Positions 7,949 through 16,642 of a stretch of 64,000 nt of DNA are shown here, in pieces. Made by a program: the position numbers and the translations under genes. How positions within the stretch are numbered: the stretch's first letter is position 1; each line of letters begins with the position of its first letter. The DNA is from Rhizobium sp. Pop5 (lineage in GTDB: Bacteria > Pseudomonadota > Alphaproteobacteria > Rhizobiales > Rhizobiaceae): assembly GCF_024721175.1 (NCBI RefSeq), contig NZ_CP099401.1, positions 248,001 through 312,000 on the forward strand. Direction: 5' to 3'. The notes beneath the pieces are model-generated. The model was given only the letters and a program-made list of their open reading frames with translations. It was not told where the DNA came from and did no database searches.

Positions 7949-10305
7949 TGGACGTAAAACCATCGAAAAGACCGATAAGACTGGGCTCATTTCGAGCAAA
8001 GTTCATTCTAGTCGTCGGCGGAGCCGTTCTCTTTGACCTGCTGGTCAGCGGCGGACTGGCGCTCTGGAACGTTCAGAGGCTGTCGCGCGACGCAACGCTG
8101 GAGGTCGGGCAGGGTCTCGAAGCTGCAAGCCAGGAATACGTACGCACCTACGCTGATTCAACCGCAGCACAGGTGAGTTTGCTCCTGCGGCAGGTTCATA
8201 ACGATGTCAGCGCCTTGGCAGGTGTGCTGCAGGCGCAGATCGACGATCCCGAGCGCAATACCGACGTCGGCACTGCGATTTCTCGTACGTCTCCGGGCAG
8301 CGTCAACCTTTCTTACGATGAGAAGGGGAGGTGGGCCCAGAACGCCCCGGGCTCCGTATCGGTCATGAGCGTCTGGGGTTATCTGCTCGGACCGGACCAT
8401 AGACCAAGGCCGGACGTTGAGAGGGATATCCAGACGAGTTCGGTTCTCGACCTTGTTGCGCCGAGCCTGCTGCAGCACGGCGCTGCGAAGCTGCAGATGT
8501 ATTACATCGGATCGAAAGAACGGCCAATCTTCCGGACCGCGCCCTACACCGATCAGGCTCAGACCTTCGACCGTCTTTATCCCGGCCACAACGACGCGAA
8601 TTTCTGGGACTTCTTTTTTCCCGGACTTTATGAATCCTGGCAGGGATGGGCCAAGGACGGCAAAACGCGGCCGGTGACGGACGAAATAACGCAGACTGCT
8701 CCTTATACGGATGCGATCACCGGCAAGCTGATCGTGAGTTTCTTTCATCCCCTGTGGACCGCCGACAGGAAGGAAGTCGCCGGGGCCGCGGGCGCCGATA
8801 TCACGCTCGACCAGCTAGCGCAGACTGTTGAAAATGTGAAGGTGGCCCAGTCCGGCTTCGGATTTCTCGCAATGTCGGACGGCAACGTCGTGGCAATCAA
8901 CAGCACAGGCGAAAAAACGCTCGGCCTTCGTTCAGCGAGTGATACGAGCGGAACCGGAGTGACCGGCCTGGAACGTTCGCTGAAGCGAAGCTCTCAGCCA
9001 GCGATAGCGAGCCTGGCTCTCGACCGCGAACGGGGCATCCAGCACCTGTGGCTGCAGCAGGACGGCAATGAGGTGCCGTATATCGCTATCGTGAAGAAAC
9101 TCCCTGCGACCAATCTCTGGTCCAGTGGCCCGGTTCGGCAGGAGGTCATGTCTCTTGGGGTTGTTGTGCCCGAACGAGAAATCGACGCTTCACTCTATGC
9201 GGCCCAGGCCAAGATTTCAGAGGCAACGAACCGGATCGTGATTTACCAGATTCTGGCGATCCTATTCTCCCTGCTTATCGTGACGATCGCGGTCACTGCG
9301 GCTTCGAAACGCATCACGAGTGGAATCAGTGCACTTGCAGGTGCCGCCAAGCGGATACAGGCGAAGGATTATTCGGTTAGGGTAGCCATTACAAGCAAGG
9401 ATGAGGTCGGCGAGGCCGGTGAAGCATTCAATCGGATGGCTGAAGAGATCAGCTACCACACGGAAAACCTGGAGCAGCTCGTCGAAGAGCGAACCGCTCA
9501 GATCGAGGATGCAAAAGAAGAGATTTCGACATTGAATGCGCAGCTCCAGCGAGAAAACCGACGTCTCGGAACGGAGCTGGCCGTCGCCGAAAGAATCCAG
9601 CTCATGGTCCTTCCGCTGCATCAGGAGCTCGAGGAGTTTCAGACCCTCGAGATCGCAGCCTATATGCGACCCGCCGAAGAGGTCGGTGGAGACTATTATG
9701 ACGTCTTGAAGAACGGGAACAGGCTGAAGATCGGCATCGGCGACGTCACCGGACACGGGCTCGAAAGCGGAGTGCTGATGTTGATGGTTCAGTCCGTCGC
9801 CCGCGCCCTGCAGGAAGCGGGAAACACCGATGCCGTCAAATTTCTCACGGACCTGAACAGCGCCCTCTTTAAGAACATCGTGAGGACCAAGATCGACAAG
9901 CACCTCACGCTGGCGTTTCTCGACTATGACGGAAAGGAAATGGTCCTCTCGGGGCAACATGAGGAAGTTGTCATCGTGCGGGCGAACGGCAAGGTCGAGC
10001 GCATCGACACGATGGATCTGGGGATACCGATCGGGCTGGAAGCCGATATCTCAGCCTTCGTAAAAACCCATGAAATTGCGTTCGAGACGGGCGACCTCAT
10101 ACTCTTGCACACGGACGGCGTAACGGAAGCGGAAAACGAACTCGGGGAACTGTTCGGCATGGAGCGGCTCTGCCGGGAGGCACGTCGCTTGAACGGTCTC
10201 AGCGCCGACAAAATCGTTTCCGAAATTGTGGCGGCGCTCATGCGCTTCATCGGATCACAGAAGATACACGACGACATTACGCTTCTCGCAGTGCGGCATA
10301 GGTGA
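7948..10305 (+). CDS. Membrane sensor dCache-HAMP-PP2C (SpoIIE-like) phosphatase
   Basis: 785 aa inner-membrane sensor phosphatase. TM1 is at about 18-40, a large periplasmic dCache-like region at about 45-428, TM2 at about 430-450, then HAMP, a coiled coil rich in Glu/Gln (about 505-545) and a C-terminal PP2C/SpoIIE domain. Metal-binding motifs are all present: EEVGGDYYDV, GIGDVTGHGLESG, HTDGVTEAEN and the terminal HDDITLL. This matches SiaA/IcfG/RsbU-type phosphatases that dephosphorylate STAS antagonists. The likely substrates are the STAS proteins encoded at 6776 and 10877. The ATG overlaps the preceding stop (TAATG). The ligand is unknown. Confidence 0.9.
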   Translation: MDVKPSKRPIRLGSFRAKFILVVGGAVLFDLLVSGGLALWNVQRLSRDATLEVGQGLEAASQEYVRTYADSTAAQVSLLLRQVHNDVSALAGVLQAQIDDPERNTDVGTAISRTSPGSVNLSYDEKGRWAQNAPGSVSVMSVWGYLLGPDHRPRPDVERDIQTSSVLDLVAPSLLQHGAAKLQMYYIGSKERPIFRTAPYTDQAQTFDRLYPGHNDANFWDFFFPGLYESWQGWAKDGKTRPVTDEITQTAPYTDAITGKLIVSFFHPLWTADRKEVAGAAGADITLDQLAQTVENVKVAQSGFGFLAMSDGNVVAINSTGEKTLGLRSASDTSGTGVTGLERSLKRSSQPAIASLALDRERGIQHLWLQQDGNEVPYIAIVKKLPATNLWSSGPVRQEVMSLGVVVPEREIDASLYAAQAKISEATNRIVIYQILAILFSLLIVTIAVTAASKRITSGISALAGAAKRIQAKDYSVRVAITSKDEVGEAGEAFNRMAEEISYHTENLEQLVEERTAQIEDAKEEISTLNAQLQRENRRLGTELAVAERIQLMVLPLHQELEEFQTLEIAAYMRPAEEVGGDYYDVLKNGNRLKIGIGDVTGHGLESGVLMLMVQSVARALQEAGNTDAVKFLTDLNSALFKNIVRTKIDKHLTLAFLDYDGKEMVLSGQHEEVVIVRANGKVERIDTMDLGIPIGLEADISAFVKTHEIAFETGDLILLHTDGVTEAENELGELFGMERLCREARRLNGLSADKIVSEIVAALMRFIGSQKIHDDITLLAVRHR

Positions 10306-10308
10306 CAC

Positions 10309-10869
10309 ATGGCACCAAGGGTATACGGTATCGAGTCTTTGGCGGGCTTAAGGCTGAATGTCGGTACTCGCCTGAGATTGAGCGACGGGCCGCTTCAGCT
10401 CGGATGGAAGCATTCGGGAATGACCTCCGACTTCATAGCGGAAGTCATGGCTCTTCCGTACTCCCGTTCCAGGAAAGACTATAAACAGGCGCATCATGAC
10501 ATCGTGTACCTCAGCAATGAGTTGATAGAAAATGCCGTCAAGTTTCGACGGCCCGGTGAAATCCTTGTTGAGGCCAGCATATTCGACGATCGTTTTTTCA
10601 TAAGGGTGAGGAACTCGATCGATGGCGCCGCCGCGGCGCGCTTTCAGCAATTGCTGCATCACATCCAGTCGAAAAACGCGGAGGAACTTCTTCTTGAGCA
10701 AATCGAAATTAATGCCATATCAACGGGAAACGGTTCGGGACTGGGTTTGCTTACGCTTCTGAGCGACTATGATGCAAAAATGGCATGGGCCTTCGAAGAG
10801 CATGATGATCAGCATATCATACTGACGACGACCGCAGCCGTGGCGATGCCGCCCTTCTCGAATCAGTGA
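10309..10869 (+). CDS. HATPase anti-sigma-type serine kinase (SiaB/Slr1861-like)
   Basis: 186 aa soluble GHKL ATPase of the kind that phosphorylates a STAS partner on Ser. The N box is S69-NELIEN (N70 and N75 intact), and the ATP-lid motif is GNGSGLGLL at 140-148. The family resemblance is to SiaB of Pseudomonas and Slr1861 of Synechocystis rather than to short RsbW proteins. It starts three bases after the phosphatase stop and is followed seven bases later by the STAS gene, the kinase-antagonist pairing expected for partner switching. Confidence 0.75.
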   Translation: MAPRVYGIESLAGLRLNVGTRLRLSDGPLQLGWKHSGMTSDFIAEVMALPYSRSRKDYKQAHHDIVYLSNELIENAVKFRRPGEILVEASIFDDRFFIRVRNSIDGAAAARFQQLLHHIQSKNAEELLLEQIEINAISTGNGSGLGLLTLLSDYDAKMAWAFEEHDDQHIILTTTAAVAMPPFSNQ

Positions 10870-10876
10870 GCGAAGA

Positions 10877-11215
10877 ATGGAAATCAGCGACGAAAACTTC
10901 CGCGTGTGGGCGGAACAAAACCAGGTGTATTTCGACGGCGTGTTCCGACTGGCAGGCCCGGATGCCTATGCGCCCATCTATTCGCTGATCTCAGGTATCC
11001 TCCACGGCGGCCACAAGCAGGTGACGTTCAACCTGACCGGTCTCGAATTTCTCAATTCTTCCGGGATAAATCTGCTGGCGAAGCTGACTATCGAGGCAAG
11101 AAAGATCGGCGACCTGCTGCTTGTCGTCAAAGGCACCCATCTATATCCGTGGCAGGCTAAATCTCTGCCGAACCTGAAAAAGCTGCACCCGTCTCTTGAT
11201 TTGCGATTGGCATGA
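10877..11215 (+). CDS. STAS-domain anti-sigma factor antagonist-like protein
   Basis: 112 aa single-domain protein of the STAS/Slr1859-like type. The phosphorylation loop reads LEFLNSSGINLLAK with S61-S62-G63, so a normal Ser acceptor is present, unlike the STAS part of the protein at 6776. It should be phosphorylated by the kinase at 10309 and dephosphorylated by the PP2C protein at 7948. The output partner could be the GGDEF-EAL protein, as in SiaC-SiaD, or a sigma/anti-sigma pair elsewhere; no sigma factor gene is in the window. It is the last gene of the operon. Confidence 0.8.
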   Translation: MEISDENFRVWAEQNQVYFDGVFRLAGPDAYAPIYSLISGILHGGHKQVTFNLTGLEFLNSSGINLLAKLTIEARKIGDLLLVVKGTHLYPWQAKSLPNLKKLHPSLDLRLA

Positions 11216-11282
11216 CGGGCTTCTTCAGGAGATCGGCGAGCACTAGTCGCTGTCCCTTCAGGCAGCGCCCGGTGGAGCGATA

Positions 11283-11302
11283 GGCGCGGCCAGCGCCGCG
11301 CC
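11283..11302. terminator. GC hairpin between convergent genes
   Basis: Seven-bp perfect GC stem GGCGCGG/CCGCGCC with a six-base loop, placed between the convergent STAS gene and the dioxygenase gene. There is no T tract next to it, so intrinsic termination is only probable. Confidence 0.4.
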
Positions 11303-11334
11303 AACTCCCTATTCATTTTCCTGTCCGGCCGCGC

Positions 11335-12264
11335 TCACGCGGCCTTTGCATTCGGCTTGGCGGCCTTGACGTGCGTTACGCTGCGGCGGCCGTCGACACT
11401 GACGGGGACGTCGCCATCAACGGTGGCGCGGCGCACGACCCGGTGCTGGTCGCCGTAGTCGTTGACCGCGTAGTGCTGGGTCGCGCGGTTATCCCAGATC
11501 GCGACATCCCCGGCTTTCCAGCGCCAGCGCACCGTATTTTCTGGGGCGGTCACGTAAGACTGGAATACTTCGTAGAGTTTCGCGGAGTCGCTCTTCGACA
11601 AGCCGACCAGCCGCTGAACGAAATTGCCGAGCAGCAGCGATCTTTCGCCGGTTTCGGGATGGACACGCACGACTGGATGCTCGGTCTCGTAGATGGTCGA
11701 CGTGAAAACTTCCTCGAAATGCTTCCTCTCTTCGGCGGTGGCGCGAGGGCGCACGGCGGCATAGTCATAGGCATTGCTGTGAATGGCCCATAAATTATCC
11801 GCCAGCAATTTGAGCGAGAGCGGCAGGCTTTCGTATGCGGCATGGGTGTTGGACCAGATCGTATCGCCTCCGGCCGCTGGAATGACGACGCCGCGAAGGA
11901 CCGAGAATTTGGGATAGGCATCCACGAAAGTGACGTCGGTATGCCACTGGTCTGCCCTGCCGCCGCCGCGGCTGGAATCGAGATTGAGGATGGAAGCCGT
12001 GCCGGCGACCGGTCCCTGGGTGGGATGAGGCACGAGGTCGCCGAGACGGCGTGCGAAGGCTTCCTGCTCGGAATCTTCAAGATGTTCCTGATCGCGGAAG
12101 AAGATGACCTTATGTTTCAGAAGAAGCTGGTTGATGGCCGCCACCGTTGCGTCCGAAAGATCCCCGCCGAGGCGGATGCCCCTGATTTCAGCTCCGACAC
12201 GGCCGGTCAGCGGCACGACATCGGACTCGGGAATGGTCTGATTGACGAGAACTGGATTGCTCAT
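11335..12264 (-). CDS. TauD/TfdA-family Fe(II)/2-oxoglutarate dioxygenase
   Basis: 309 aa cytoplasmic oxygenase. The Fe-binding HxD is in QWHTDVTF, and the distal His lies in WDNRATQHYAV, followed by the oxoglutarate-binding Arg region HRVVRRATVDGD. Family members oxidise taurine, alkyl sulfates or aryloxyacetates to free sulfite, sulfate or phenols; the substrate cannot be fixed here. ATG 12264 is chosen because AGGAGA lies five bases upstream; the extra 12 codons in the open frame lack such a site. No sulfonate transporter adjoins it, so it may act alone. Confidence 0.85.
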   Translation of the reverse strand: MSNPVLVNQTIPESDVVPLTGRVGAEIRGIRLGGDLSDATVAAINQLLLKHKVIFFRDQEHLEDSEQEAFARRLGDLVPHPTQGPVAGTASILNLDSSRGGGRADQWHTDVTFVDAYPKFSVLRGVVIPAAGGDTIWSNTHAAYESLPLSLKLLADNLWAIHSNAYDYAAVRPRATAEERKHFEEVFTSTIYETEHPVVRVHPETGERSLLLGNFVQRLVGLSKSDSAKLYEVFQSYVTAPENTVRWRWKAGDVAIWDNRATQHYAVNDYGDQHRVVRRATVDGDVPVSVDGRRSVTHVKAAKPNAKAA

Positions 12265-12573
12265 GGAAATCTCCTGGTTGATCTTGGAAGAAGATGGCAA
12301 GTCACATGCACCCGGCGCGCATCCGGGCGGTCGATAATCCGATCGCTAAATCGACACGGCTATGGAACATAATAATAGATAAAATCTATAGACAAAAAAT
12401 TCTAATTTTATCTGCTTCCCCGGAACAGCCGTCTTGGACATTTCCCAGTAGTCGGTGAATTCAGCGGCGCATTTTTCCGTCGCCATCGATGTCGGAGGAG
12501 GGGCAAGTCCCATCGATATTAATGGCAGAAATGGCAGCTGCGAGGCCGCTCCCAAACTGTTTCGAAATGAGTT
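12265..12573. promoter_or_regulatory. AT-rich upstream region with long inverted repeat
   Basis: 309 bases between the dioxygenase start and the end of the LacI gene. It is markedly AT-rich around 12365-12415 and holds a 9-bp perfect inverted repeat, AGATAAAAT at 12377-12385 and ATTTTATCT at 12405-12413, separated by 19 bases. It may be the dioxygenase promoter with a regulator site. No convincing gene was seen here. Confidence 0.35.
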
Positions 12574-13682
12574 CTACGGCGAGGCCTGCACACCATCGAG
12601 GATCTGCCGCGTTTTGGCTCGCGGCGCGGCGACGGAATGACGCTTGACCAGCGAGCATTCGAGCTTGGCGATGGGATAACGCTTGCCGGGCGTACTTTCC
12701 GGGTAGAGATGTTCGATCGCCCATTGTCCCATGGCGAGATGGGGAAGGACTGAAGTCGTCAGCGGGGGTACGAGATGTCGTGAAATTTCTTCGTCGTCAT
12801 AGCCCACCACCGACATGTCCTGGGGAATGCGGAGCCCCGCATCTTTGAGCGCTTCGTAGCACCCGATGGCGGTGCGGTCGTTCTGGCAGAAGATCGCCGT
12901 TGGCGGCTCGTCCAGAGCAAGCAGTTTCATCGTGGCGGCATAGCCGGCACCGGCCGACCAGTCGCCCTCAATGACCAATTCCGGATCGAAGGGAATATCC
13001 GCGGTTGCCAGCGCCCGGCGATATCCCGTCAGCCGGTCCTGTGCAGCCTGCATCCAGATTTCGCCGGTGATCGTTGCGATGCGATGGTGTCCATACATGA
13101 TCAGATGCCGGGTGGAGCTCTGCCCCCCGCGATCTCGCTCGGCACCACGGCGGGAAAGGCGTGGTCGGCCGTGTAGCAATTCAGCAGTACCGTCGGGATG
13201 TTGAGCTGAGAGACATAAGAAGGAAGCTCTATCTGGCGGGTGTAAATCGTCATGTATATGAGCGCCGATATGCCTCCGCTCGTCAACGCCTTGATCGCTT
13301 TCGGCTCCATGACGGGATCACTGAGCGTCTGGGCGACCAAAAGGACATTGCCGGCGTTCCAGGAGGCTTGACGCGCGCCTTCGATCGCGACGATCGCTTC
13401 CGGGCTGGTGGCGAGTTGATCCACTGCGAAGCCGATCACGTTGTCCAGCCCCGAATAGGAGGCCTTCGTCGTATAGGTCTTCTCCGTATAGCCGAGCGCG
13501 CGCGCCGCCTCCCATACGCGGTCGCGGGTCTGCTGTGAGATACGGGTGCCGGGCGTGTCGTTGAGAACGAAAGAGACGGCAGCCTGCGAGCAGCCAGCCG
13601 CTGCGGCTATGTCCATCATCGTCACGCGTGCAGGCTTATCCAGGACAGGCTCATTCCTCTTTTGGGTCTTGGGTTTTCGCAT
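12574..13682 (-). pseudogene. LacI-family sugar regulator split by one-base frameshift
   Basis: Two overlapping frames encode the two halves of one LacI/GalR repressor. The upstream half (start 13682) has the HTH VTMMDIAAAAGCSQAAVS and the first part of the sugar-binding fold, and runs out after EIAGGRAPPGI. The downstream half resumes with GGQSSTRHLIMYGHHRIA and runs to 12574. The break is at a run of six G in the coding strand (13123-13128); a seventh G would give EIAGGQSSTRHLI and a normal repressor of about 369 aa. Mutation, sequencing error, or -1 slippage at G-GGG-GGC are all possible. The gene is divergent from the ABC operon at 14018, its likely target. Confidence 0.8.
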
Positions 13683-14017
13683 TCGTGGAAACTGACTCTG
13701 CAGGGTGATTGATTGTGGCTATGGCTAAATAATATTAGCATCTATCTGAAAGCGCTGGCAATTGCACGAATTGCCCTAACGCCGCCAGTTATTGGCCAAT
13801 ACCAGTACAAAATTGCAATCACAGACGCCGCGCAATGAAATGTTTTGAGATGCATTGATAATACTATTTACTAATTAAAATTCTTGTATACCGTCAGGGA
13901 GCGATCGGAACCTATGCCATTCGTCGCTTTTGCGACGGCCCTGGGAGGGGGCGCGCATCCGGCCGGCCGTAAATTGCAAACGGGCCCATGCAACTGCGGC
14001 CCCTCGGGAGGTGTATT
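13683..14017. promoter_or_regulatory. Divergent regulatory region with two inverted repeats
   Basis: 335 AT-rich bases between the LacI gene and the binding-protein gene. Two inverted repeats stand out: GCTAA-N6-TTAGC at 13724-13739, and GGCAATT-N5-AATTGCC at 13757-13775, the latter a 19-bp candidate LacI-type operator. A half-copy (AAATTGCAAT) occurs near 13810. The AT-rich stretch 13850-13890 probably holds the rightward promoter, but no single -35/-10 pair is clearly best. Confidence 0.45.
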
Positions 14018-14980
14018 ATGAAACAGCTGAAACGCAATACAGCCTTGTTCTTCGCCGGGCTGATGCTGAGCGCGGCGCCGATTGCCGCATCACATGCCGC
14101 CGACAAACCGACACTTGCATTCGTCGTCAACGGAGCGTCCGACTTCTGGAAAGCCGCAGAGGCGGGCGTGAAGAAGGCGCAGAGCGAGATGCCGGACTAC
14201 CAGATGGAACTTAAATACCCTGAGCAGGCGGCTGTCGCCATTCAGCAGCGTCTCATGGAAGATCTCGTCAGTGCCGGCGTCAAGGGGATCATGGTTTCCG
14301 CTGTCGACCCCAAGACCCAGACGGACGGACTCAACAAGATCGGCTCGCAGACGGCTCTCTTCACCACCGACAGCGACGCTCCGAAGACCAACCGCGTCGC
14401 CTATATTGGTTCTTCGAACGTCGACGCCGGCAAGCAGGCGGCCGAAATCGCCAAGAAGGCGATGCCGGACGGCGGTAAGTGCATGGGCTTCGTCGGTCTG
14501 CTAGGCGCCGATAACGCCCGCGAACGCATCGAAGGGATGAAGGAAGGGCTCAAGGGTACCAAGATCGAGCTTGTCGATGTTCGCGGTGACGACATCGACC
14601 AGACGCGCGCCAAGAAGAACGTGGAGGATGCGCTGGTGGCCAGCCCCGACCTGACTTGCATGGTCGGCTTCTATTCCTACAACACGCCGCGCATCTATGA
14701 GGCGCTGCGCGACGCAGGTAAACTCGGCCAGATCACCGTCGTCGGCTTTGATGACGATCCGATCACGCTCGGCGGTGTCAAGGAAGGCACGATCGCGGCA
14801 ACCGTCGTACAGCAGCCGTTCGAATGGGCCTATCAGGGCATGAAATTGATGGCCGCCTACCTTAAGGGCGACAAATCAGGCGTTCCCGCAGATGGTTTGA
14901 TCATCATCCCGACGGTGATCATCGGCAAGGATGACGTTGACAAGTATGCCGCCAACCTGAAGGCCATGGCTGGAAAATAG
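14018..14980 (+). CDS. Sugar ABC transporter periplasmic binding protein (ribose type)
   Basis: 320 aa secreted type I periplasmic binding protein. A Sec signal peptide (basic start, hydrophobic core, cleavage about SHA-AD near residue 28) precedes a mature part beginning KPTLAFVVNGASDFW. The conserved late stretch VVGFDDDP and the cluster of Asp/Asn fit a ribose/xylose-like ligand fold. ATG 14018 has GGGAGGTG upstream; the earlier in-frame ATG at 13988 adds a tail before the signal peptide and is rejected. It is the first gene of a three-gene importer and divergent from the LacI gene. Confidence 0.9.
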   Translation: MKQLKRNTALFFAGLMLSAAPIAASHAADKPTLAFVVNGASDFWKAAEAGVKKAQSEMPDYQMELKYPEQAAVAIQQRLMEDLVSAGVKGIMVSAVDPKTQTDGLNKIGSQTALFTTDSDAPKTNRVAYIGSSNVDAGKQAAEIAKKAMPDGGKCMGFVGLLGADNARERIEGMKEGLKGTKIELVDVRGDDIDQTRAKKNVEDALVASPDLTCMVGFYSYNTPRIYEALRDAGKLGQITVVGFDDDPITLGGVKEGTIAATVVQQPFEWAYQGMKLMAAYLKGDKSGVPADGLIIIPTVIIGKDDVDKYAANLKAMAGK

Positions 14981-15058
14981 CCTCCTTCGCGGCGGCGGCA
15001 CTGACCGCCGCCGCGAAATGCGTTTCATGCCGACAGCATCAGCAGCCATGGACAGGCG

Positions 15059-16600
15059 ATGAACCATAGTTCCGAGATCCCGTCACCGGGTGCGCCCGCA
15101 ACGCCATTCCTTTCGCTTTCCGGCGTCGGCAAGGCCTATCCAGGCGTCGTTGCGCTTGATGACCTGTCGATCGATATCATGCCGGGAGAGGTCATCGGCC
15201 TCGTCGGTGAGAACGGGGCCGGAAAATCGACGCTGATGAAAATCCTTGGCGGCGTGATCGCCCCCGACCGGGGCACGATCCGGCTCGACAGTGCGGAACT
15301 TCGTTCCCTCACCGTTGAAACGAGCATCTCATCCGGCATCGCCTTCGTGCATCAGGAACTCAATCTCTTCGAGAATCTCGACGTCGCCGCCAATATCTTC
15401 CTGGGGCGCGAACCGCTGAAGGCGGGACCTCTTAAGCTCGTCGATCGCGATCGACTGCGAGACATGGTGAAGCCGCTATTGAAGCGCGTAGGGGCGCATT
15501 TTTCCGCCGACACACCCGTGGCGTCGCTTTCGCTGGCCGAGCAGCAGATGGTGGAAATCGCCAAGGCGCTGTCCATCAACGCCAGGCTCGTCATCTTCGA
15601 CGAACCCACTTCCAGTCTGCCGCTGGCCGAAACCGAGCGGCTGCTCAGCATCATCAAATTGCTGAAGGCGGATGGTATCAGTGTTATTTTCATCTCCCAT
15701 CGCCTTCACGAGGTTGAGCGTGTAGCCGACCGGGTCGTCGTCCTCCGTGACGGCGCGCTTGTGGGCACGCTCGCCAAGGAGGACATCGGCCACGATCAGA
15801 TGGTCAAGCTGATGATTGGCCGAATGCTTGCGGCTCGGACCGCAAAGCCGCAGCGCTCGCCGGGCTCAGTTGCGCTTGAGGTAAGTGCCGTGCGCACCGA
15901 GGCCTATCCCGGCCGTCCCGTTGATCTGGAAATCAGGTATGGAGAAATCCTGGGGCTTGCTGGCCTCGTCGGGTCCGGCCGTACCGAGCTTGCCAGGGTG
16001 CTCTTTGGTATTGATCGCAGTTACGGCGGAACAATCCTGCAGGACGGGCAGCAAATTGCGGTCCGTTCTGCGCGGGACGCCGTCGCCCGCGGCATTTTCC
16101 TGGTGCCGGAGGATCGCAAGCGCAACGGCATTCTTCTTGATTTCCCGATTGCCCAGAACATAACCCTTGCCGATCTCCCTCAACTCTCCAGCCGCTTCAT
16201 GCTCTCTGCCGAGAAGGAGATGGCGGCCGCCGAAAAGCAGCGCGTTAGCCTCGGTATCAAGGCGCCCTCGCTTTCGACACGAACCGGCACTCTTTCCGGC
16301 GGCAACCAACAGAAGGTGGTGCTTGCCAAGTGGTTGTCGATGAACCCGAAGGTGATGATCTTCGACGAGCCGACCCGCGGCATCGATATCGGCGCAAAGA
16401 ACGAGATCTACGGGCTGATGCGAGCGCTTGCCGATGCGGGAGTGGCGATCCTGATGATCTCAAGCGACATGGAAGAGGTGATCGGCGTCTCTGACCGCAT
16501 CGCCGTCATGCACGAGGGCCAGATCGCCGGCATTTTGGAAGATGACGAATTCAATCAGGAAAGCGTTCTTTTGCTTGCTGTCGGCAAAAGCGTAAAATAG
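15059..16600 (+). CDS. Sugar ABC transporter ATP-binding protein (CUT2)
   Basis: 513 aa double-NBD ATPase of a CUT2 importer. The first Walker A (GENGAGKS) is at 50-57, the signature-like stretch LSLAEQQMVEIAKAL and Walker B LVIFDEPTSSL follow, and the H-loop is FISHRLHEV. In the second half, LSGGNQQKVVLAKWL and VMIFDEPTRGIDIG are present. It lies 78 bases after the binding protein and 42 bases before the permease, so it should be co-transcribed with both. The ribosome-binding site is weak, which would lower ATPase synthesis relative to the binding protein. Confidence 0.92.
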   Translation: MNHSSEIPSPGAPATPFLSLSGVGKAYPGVVALDDLSIDIMPGEVIGLVGENGAGKSTLMKILGGVIAPDRGTIRLDSAELRSLTVETSISSGIAFVHQELNLFENLDVAANIFLGREPLKAGPLKLVDRDRLRDMVKPLLKRVGAHFSADTPVASLSLAEQQMVEIAKALSINARLVIFDEPTSSLPLAETERLLSIIKLLKADGISVIFISHRLHEVERVADRVVVLRDGALVGTLAKEDIGHDQMVKLMIGRMLAARTAKPQRSPGSVALEVSAVRTEAYPGRPVDLEIRYGEILGLAGLVGSGRTELARVLFGIDRSYGGTILQDGQQIAVRSARDAVARGIFLVPEDRKRNGILLDFPIAQNITLADLPQLSSRFMLSAEKEMAAAEKQRVSLGIKAPSLSTRTGTLSGGNQQKVVLAKWLSMNPKVMIFDEPTRGIDIGAKNEIYGLMRALADAGVAILMISSDMEEVIGVSDRIAVMHEGQIAGILEDDEFNQESVLLLAVGKSVK

Positions 16601-16642
16601 CGGCTGCGGCCAACATGATTAAGTCTCGGGGATGGGTCTCGA

